Below are positions 59,858-64,000 of a DNA stretch of 64,000 nt, piece by piece. Made by a program: the position numbers and the translations under genes. The notes under the pieces were generated by a model. That model saw only the letters and a list, made by a program, of their open reading frames with translations. It did no database searches and was not told the DNA's origin. Each line of letters opens with the position of its first letter. Position 1 is the stretch's first letter. Origin of the DNA: Bacteroidetes bacterium UBA2664 (GTDB lineage: Bacteria; Bacteroidota; Rhodothermia; Balneolales; Balneolaceae); assembly GCA_002359315.1 (NCBI GenBank), contig DEMS01000008.1, forward strand, positions 38,200 to 102,199, in the 5' to 3' direction.

Positions 59858-60976
59858 TTATGAACCATAACTATTTAACATGACGGGCATAACCAGCATC
59901 AGCATCTGTTCTTCATCACTCTCCTCAGCCGGCTTCACAATGCCTGCCCTGTTTGGGGTTGAAAATTCAAATTTCGCTTCATCTCCATCCACATTATTCA
60001 GGACATCAGCCAGATATTTAGCGTTGAATCCGATCTCCATTTCATCCGCAGAATAATCACAGGCGATCGTCTCTTTCGCTTCACTGCTCATATCCAGGTC
60101 TTCAGCCCGAATGGTGAGTTTATTTTTCTGAAGATGAAGCCGGATTTGACGAGTCGTAGAACTGGAAAATACAGAGACACGCCGAACCGTTGAGAGCATC
60201 TGTGCTTTATCGACAAGTAATATTTTGTCATTATCCCGAGGGATCACAGAATCATAATTTGGGTATTGTTCGTTAATGAGCCGGGTAATGACGATGGTGT
60301 TGCCGCTGCTGAATTGTGCATGGTCGTCTGAAACAGTCAGTTCACAATCATCAGAATCGAGAGATTTTGAAACGAGGTGAAGAGCCTTATCCGGGACGAT
60401 AAATGAGAGCGGTTTGTCAGATTTAAAATCCTGATTTACATATTTAACAAGCCGATGTCCATCCGTTGCCACAAACTTTGATTGGGTTGTACCGATGTCA
60501 AAAAACACACCCATCATTGCCGGACGCAAATCATCAGTTGAAACAGCAAACATGGTTCGATCGATAGCATTTTGAATCAGGCCGGTGTCTGTAGATAGCG
60601 TGATTCCGCCATCCATATCCGGAATTTCCGGAAATTCATCGGCTTCTTCACCAACCAGCTTGTACTTCCCTTTATCGGTTTTGAACTCTACATTATGATT
60701 CTCATCGACTTCAAAAAAGACCGGGATATTGGGCAACTGACGCAATGTTTCGAGCAATCGTCGGGCCGGGATGGCAATAGAACCCTCCTCTTCGATATCC
60801 GCTTCAATATATTCGATGATCGAAATTTCCAAGTCTGTTGCTGTGAGCTTTAGTTTTCCATCTTCACTCTCAAATAAGATGGTTTCCAATATAGGCAGGG
60901 TTGCTTTCGATGGAACTGCACCAATTACTGCTGATAGCCCGTCGTTTAAATCTTTGCTGGATACATTAAATTTCAT
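59858..60976 (-). CDS. dnaN: DNA polymerase III beta subunit (sliding clamp)
   Basis: A 372-residue clamp: MKFNVSSKDLNDGLSAVIGAVPSKATLPILETILFES, SIAIPARRLLETLRQLP, LRPAMMGVFFDI and FATDGHRLVKY-like segments (here KFVATDGHRLVKY), ending VMLNSYGS. It is the ring that tethers polymerase. The usual dnaA neighbour is not in view; upstream is only a symporter remnant. Confidence 0.96.
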   Translation of the reverse strand: MKFNVSSKDLNDGLSAVIGAVPSKATLPILETILFESEDGKLKLTATDLEISIIEYIEADIEEEGSIAIPARRLLETLRQLPNIPVFFEVDENHNVEFKTDKGKYKLVGEEADEFPEIPDMDGGITLSTDTGLIQNAIDRTMFAVSTDDLRPAMMGVFFDIGTTQSKFVATDGHRLVKYVNQDFKSDKPLSFIVPDKALHLVSKSLDSDDCELTVSDDHAQFSSGNTIVITRLINEQYPNYDSVIPRDNDKILLVDKAQMLSTVRRVSVFSSSTTRQIRLHLQKNKLTIRAEDLDMSSEAKETIACDYSADEMEIGFNAKYLADVLNNVDGDEAKFEFSTPNRAGIVKPAEESDEEQMLMLVMPVMLNSYGS

Positions 60977-61232
60977 AACCGGATTTCAATAGTTTAAGGT
61001 CTGATGAATGGTTTCTTCTTCTTGAAGATAGATGAAACCGAAATCAATAGGGTGAAAATTTGTAAAACTGCATTCGGCCTTGCCAAAAGCATTTACCGAT
61101 CAACTAAAATACAAATGAATCGGGACAATTGTCGAACCCACTTATTAATTTAAAATGAGTTTTAAGACAAAAATATAGTAACAATTCTTGATTCTTCCCG
61201 CAACATTCAAAAGAGGACTTAAAGAGTGATAA

Positions 61233-61421
61233 ACGGTTGATAAAGATCGCTTTTATTTTTTAAAAATTGTAGCGATTGCCTGGTACTTCACCCCTGTTTT
61301 AAAAGGATTCTTATATGAACTGATTCCCGGTTTTATCGCTGCCTTACTGGCTACATGGCTTGTAAGTTTAGTCACTGATGCAACACCGGGAACCCGTGAA
61401 TCTTTTGAGGATATGTTGTAG
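61233..61421 (+). pseudogene. C-terminal remnant of a sodium/solute symporter (PutP-like)
   Basis: A frame of 62 codons after in-frame stops at 61227-61232 reads FLKIVAIAWYFTPVLKG, then ELIPGFIAALLATWLVSLVTDATPG, ending at TAG. This is the last membrane helix and tail of SSS-family symporters such as PutP (the IPGF segment). No other part of the gene is present, so it is a decayed remnant. It lies in the 462-base gap between dnaN and the helicase-like gene. Confidence 0.65.
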
Positions 61422-61438
61422 CGGACGGATTAGCTGGT

Positions 61439-62812
61439 TCAGGAGTTAAATAATTTCTTGAAAAATCCAACCAATCCTTTTTTCTGAGGTTTTCCGGTTC
61501 TGCCGCCATCCAGCTGATCGTATGTGGGCCTGGGGAGCTCTTTGATATTCAGTTTACTCTTGTGAGGCGCCTGACGTTTCTTTTTAGGTTCCTTTTTTGA
61601 ATGCTTCTTTTTGTTATTGCGGCTGCTGCTTTTACTTTTAGGTTCCGGTTTATCCTGTCCCGACACCTTCTTTTTCACCGCTTTAGGAAGCGGGATCTCT
61701 TCCGGCGCATACCCCAATGATTTGCAGATTGTATCGATATCTTCCCTGTCCTGCTTGGAAACCAAACTGATCATCCGGGTTGCCTTGCCGTCGCCAACCA
61801 AATCCGCTCTCAATTTATATTCATCCACTTCCTCCGGAACATCATAGTTAATGACCTGTGTTGCCCGTTCCAGGGGTAAATCTGCAGCGGAGATCTCCCC
61901 GACCAGGAGATTCTGTACATTATTGGATGTAAACCGTTCAAATCGCTCTTTGAACGTATCACTGTCCAATTGACCATGAATACTAACCGCTCGTTTGTCA
62001 CTCTTTCTGAGAATTTTATAGAGCCGATCCGCTGTTTTTTTCGATGCGGTAAAGATCACCACAGAGTCTGCGCTGTGATTATCCAAATGATTCATCAACG
62101 TGGTAATTTTTGAACGCGGCGGAACATTGATATAATATTGAGTGAGATTCTTATCGATTGAAACAGCCGCTTCTTTAGATTCAGAAGACTCAGATTTTTT
62201 AGCCATCGTTACCAGTTCCGGGTCCTGAAGAAGGTTTTTTTCGGCTTCTCTCAATTCCTTACTGTCTTTGGCTGCAGTAAAAATCTTCTGGCAGTTACCC
62301 AATATTCGTTTGGATATCACATCAACGGCGTCCCAGTCTTCAATCAATTCCGCCTGATCGACAATCAGCTGTGAGACTTCCCGAAAGACCAATCGGCCCT
62401 TGCTGAGAATTGAGGAGAGGCGATCCGGAGTGGCCACTATAACAACGGGTCCGGCCGAAAGTGCAGAAATCTGTTCCTCTTCATTTCCATCTGTAGTGAA
62501 ACAAGCACTCTCAATCGATGCGTGATATCCGATAGCCCATATCCATTCATCCAGTTTTTTTGCACGCTCCTTATTGCCTGCAATGATGATAGCACGGGTC
62601 CCCTGTCTGCGCTCACTTTTAGTGAGTTCATTCAGCAGGGAGATAAGATATCCAACCTCCGGATTTTCCTCGATGGTTGTGTTGATGACAAGATCCTTCT
62701 TCTCTTGTACAGCTTTAAATATCTTTTTTTGTAATGGTGAGGGACTTTCAATTTTAGTGTCTTTAAGCCCTTTTAAAATATCAGAACTGAGCCGAAATTG
62801 ATTAAACGACAA
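61439..62812 (-). CDS. DEAD-box-like protein lacking ATPase motifs
   Basis: A 457-residue protein with the overall DEAD-box helicase plan: F.FRLSSDIL and the Q-motif SPLQ (25-28), VVIVATPDRL (123-132), and the second RecA domain (SVVIFTASKKTADRLYKIL, ATQVINYDVPEEVDEY). But motif I (GxGKT) is replaced by INTTIEENPEVG (about 43-54), DEAD by VDQAE (151-155), SAT by TAA, and HRIGRTGR by LRADLVGDGK. It should not hydrolyse ATP as a helicase. The C-terminal 80 residues are Lys/Ser-rich and end KGLVGFFKKLFNS. An RNA-binding or scaffold role is inferred. Confidence 0.8.
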   Translation of the reverse strand: MSFNQFRLSSDILKGLKDTKIESPSPLQKKIFKAVQEKKDLVINTTIEENPEVGYLISLLNELTKSERRQGTRAIIIAGNKERAKKLDEWIWAIGYHASIESACFTTDGNEEEQISALSAGPVVIVATPDRLSSILSKGRLVFREVSQLIVDQAELIEDWDAVDVISKRILGNCQKIFTAAKDSKELREAEKNLLQDPELVTMAKKSESSESKEAAVSIDKNLTQYYINVPPRSKITTLMNHLDNHSADSVVIFTASKKTADRLYKILRKSDKRAVSIHGQLDSDTFKERFERFTSNNVQNLLVGEISAADLPLERATQVINYDVPEEVDEYKLRADLVGDGKATRMISLVSKQDREDIDTICKSLGYAPEEIPLPKAVKKKVSGQDKPEPKSKSSSRNNKKKHSKKEPKKKRQAPHKSKLNIKELPRPTYDQLDGGRTGKPQKKGLVGFFKKLFNS

Positions 62813-63177
62813 TGGGTTACCTCTTCAATTTTTTCAATATTTCAATTTACAGGATGGAATGGATAAGCGTCTATCTCAATTAATACGTATAGATCATTAT
62901 AGCTTATTGTACCATCCCGGGTGGTTATTACTGTCTATTCAGAGTACGATACCTATTCATATCGGACATTTGACAGTAACCGTTTTCAAAAGATTTAACA
63001 GTTTGATTGCTAACAACACAACCTACTTAAACATACTTAATTAATCATAATAAAAACAGAGAGCAGGTTTTGTCAATAATTTTATTACTGATATGTTAAA
63101 TTATCGGTGGAGGGTTACTTTCAGGGAACTTTGCAGACTGTTAATGAGTAAAAAGTATTCATCACACAAAATAAATT
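62813..63177. other. Intergenic region without recognised features
   Basis: A 365-base AT-rich stretch between the divergent helicase-like and SRAP-like genes. The best forward frame (62859-63044) gives an implausible protein. I see no RNA gene, repeat or clear terminator; promoters for both genes are likely here but not distinguishable. Confidence 0.4.
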
Positions 63178-63810
63178 ATGATTTCACGAGCAGCTTTTTT
63201 TGCGGATAAAAAAGATTTTGAAGAGCAATTATCGATTCAGATTAAATCGGATGTTTTGCTGGATCCGAACTACAATATCACACCGGGCGAATATGTGCCC
63301 ACTCTGGTAAAAATGGATAGCGAAAACGGCCTTAAACCGAAAAAAATTCGCTGGGGAGCGGGCGGAAATAAAAACGACGACAGAACCACTTTGGAGAAAG
63401 AGAAGGTGTGGGATTTGATTAAAAATAAGAAAACAAACCCCTGTTTGATTTTATTGAGCGGTTTTTATGTTTGGAAAAAGGAGCGGGAAAATGAACATCC
63501 ATTTTTTGTGAGGATGCTAAACAACCCGATCATGACGATTGCAGGTTATATTACCGGAGAAGATGAATACTGCAGTATGGTGATCACGGATTCAAATCCA
63601 TTAATTCATCCAATGAGTGAAAAAATGCCAATTGTTTTGAACAGTAAGGCGACAGAAGATTGGCTGCAGCTGAATGGTAATCCGACGAAATTTTTAACAG
63701 AGTATAAGGATCCACTGCTATTGACAGATTTCTCTGTCCTGCGTGTATCCAAAAAAGTAAACGACCCCAAAAATAACGACCCAAAACTGATTCAGCCGAT
63801 TCCTAAATAG
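63178..63810 (+). CDS. SRAP (YedK/HMCES)-family protein lacking catalytic residues
   Basis: A 210-residue protein with the SRAP fold: NITPGEYVPTLVKM, KKIRWGAGG, CLILLSGFYVWKK and PLIHPMSEKMPIVL. Active SRAPs begin MCGR with Cys2 forming a DNA-protein cross-link at abasic sites; here the start is MISR. The Glu of GFYEW is Val98, and the NAR(A)E segment is replaced by NDDRTT. His144 remains. It is thus predicted to be unable to form the thiazolidine cross-link, but could still bind single-stranded DNA. Its RBS region shows no alternative start that would restore a Cys. Confidence 0.8.
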   Translation: MISRAAFFADKKDFEEQLSIQIKSDVLLDPNYNITPGEYVPTLVKMDSENGLKPKKIRWGAGGNKNDDRTTLEKEKVWDLIKNKKTNPCLILLSGFYVWKKERENEHPFFVRMLNNPIMTIAGYITGEDEYCSMVITDSNPLIHPMSEKMPIVLNSKATEDWLQLNGNPTKFLTEYKDPLLLTDFSVLRVSKKVNDPKNNDPKLIQPIPK

Positions 63811-63872
63811 TTCTGGACGTTTTAGCTATGGTAGAGAGTTCTCGACTGCATCCCTCCAAAAAGCGTCGGGAC

Positions 63873-63888
63873 TGCGCTCGAACTGACG
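63873..63888. repeat. Partial copy of the inverted-repeat element end
   Basis: TGCGCTCGAACTGACG matches the right end of the element at 50024-50039 except for one base; preceding GTCGGGAC also resembles GTCGGTAT there. It is a solitary end near the window edge. Confidence 0.7.
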
Positions 63889-63932
63889 GGTTGATTTTTG
63901 TTTAGTTAACAAAATAATATTCGTCACATCTC

Positions 63933-63995
63933 ATGCGTCAGGTCAAGGTACCCGTGATGCGTCAGGGCAGGGTACCCGTCATGCGTCATCCTATG
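63933..63995. repeat. 24-bp tandem repeat at the window edge
   Basis: ATGCGTCAGGTCAAGGTACCCGTG (units at 63933 and 63957, 24 bases each, 4 differences) is followed by a third start ATGCGTCATCC at 63981. The window ends here, so the full array length is unknown. Confidence 0.85.
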
Positions 63996-64000
63996 TTTGT

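Overview
The window reads as chromosomal DNA of a Bacteroidota-type bacterium, most likely of the Balneolota or Rhodothermota side. The evidence is an L28-L33-DUF4295 (bL38-like) operon, a DUF5687 exporter, few strong Shine-Dalgarno sites, heptanucleotide intergenic arrays, and secreted S9 peptidase, amidohydrolase and serine hydrolase families. This placement is by family content and not by any search. Most genes are housekeeping, including several found near replication origins elsewhere (dnaN, gyrB, gyrA, mnmG, rsmG). Two parS-type palindromes lie in and at the start of rsmG.

Layout. 1-5.3 kb: end of a PIN-domain gene, a secreted SGNH hydrolase, a VapBC module and a large secreted beta-propeller amidohydrolase. 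5.4-12.5 kb: an AT-rich defence segment. It has a gene remnant, a small unknown protein, an McrB-like AAA+ protein, a DUF2357/PD-(D/E)XK McrC-like nuclease and a NucS-like nuclease. The NucS-like gene sits in a unit with the layout of an integron gene cassette (attC-like site directly after the stop codon, cassette start complementary to its R'' box). 12.6-23.6 kb: accessory enzymes, a Doc/AbrB and a RelBE toxin-antitoxin module, a DUF4143 ATPase, gene remnants, an ArsR/SRPBCC operon, a Pmp3 peptide and two serine hydrolases. 23.7-30.7 kb: a MATE exporter, a 38-unit heptad array, an R2lox oxidase fused to an N-terminal SCP2-like domain, mnmG-rsmG with parS, and a WYL regulator.

30.9-46 kb: PBP1A, gyrA and gyrB on the minus strand; then rpmB-rpmG-bL38-like, a GatB/YqeY protein, CvpA, tyrS, MarR and comEC on the plus strand; then argS on the minus strand. 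46-64 kb: an ABC exporter pair, an S9 peptidase, topA, a peroxiredoxin, a NUDIX hydrolase, AMP nucleosidase, a methyltransferase, a SAM hydrolase, dnaN, a DEAD-box-like protein that has lost its ATPase motifs, and an SRAP-family protein that has lost its catalytic cysteine and glutamate. Intergenic DNA is rich in dispersed repeats: heptads, 19-bp and 24-bp tandem repeats, a MITE-like inverted repeat, and degenerate tandem copies of the rsmG 3' end.

The strongest candidates for something new are the McrBC-like plus NucS-like defence segment with its cassette signature, the SCP2-R2lox fusion, and the two pseudo-enzymes next to dnaN. No rRNA, tRNA, CRISPR array or transposase was seen.
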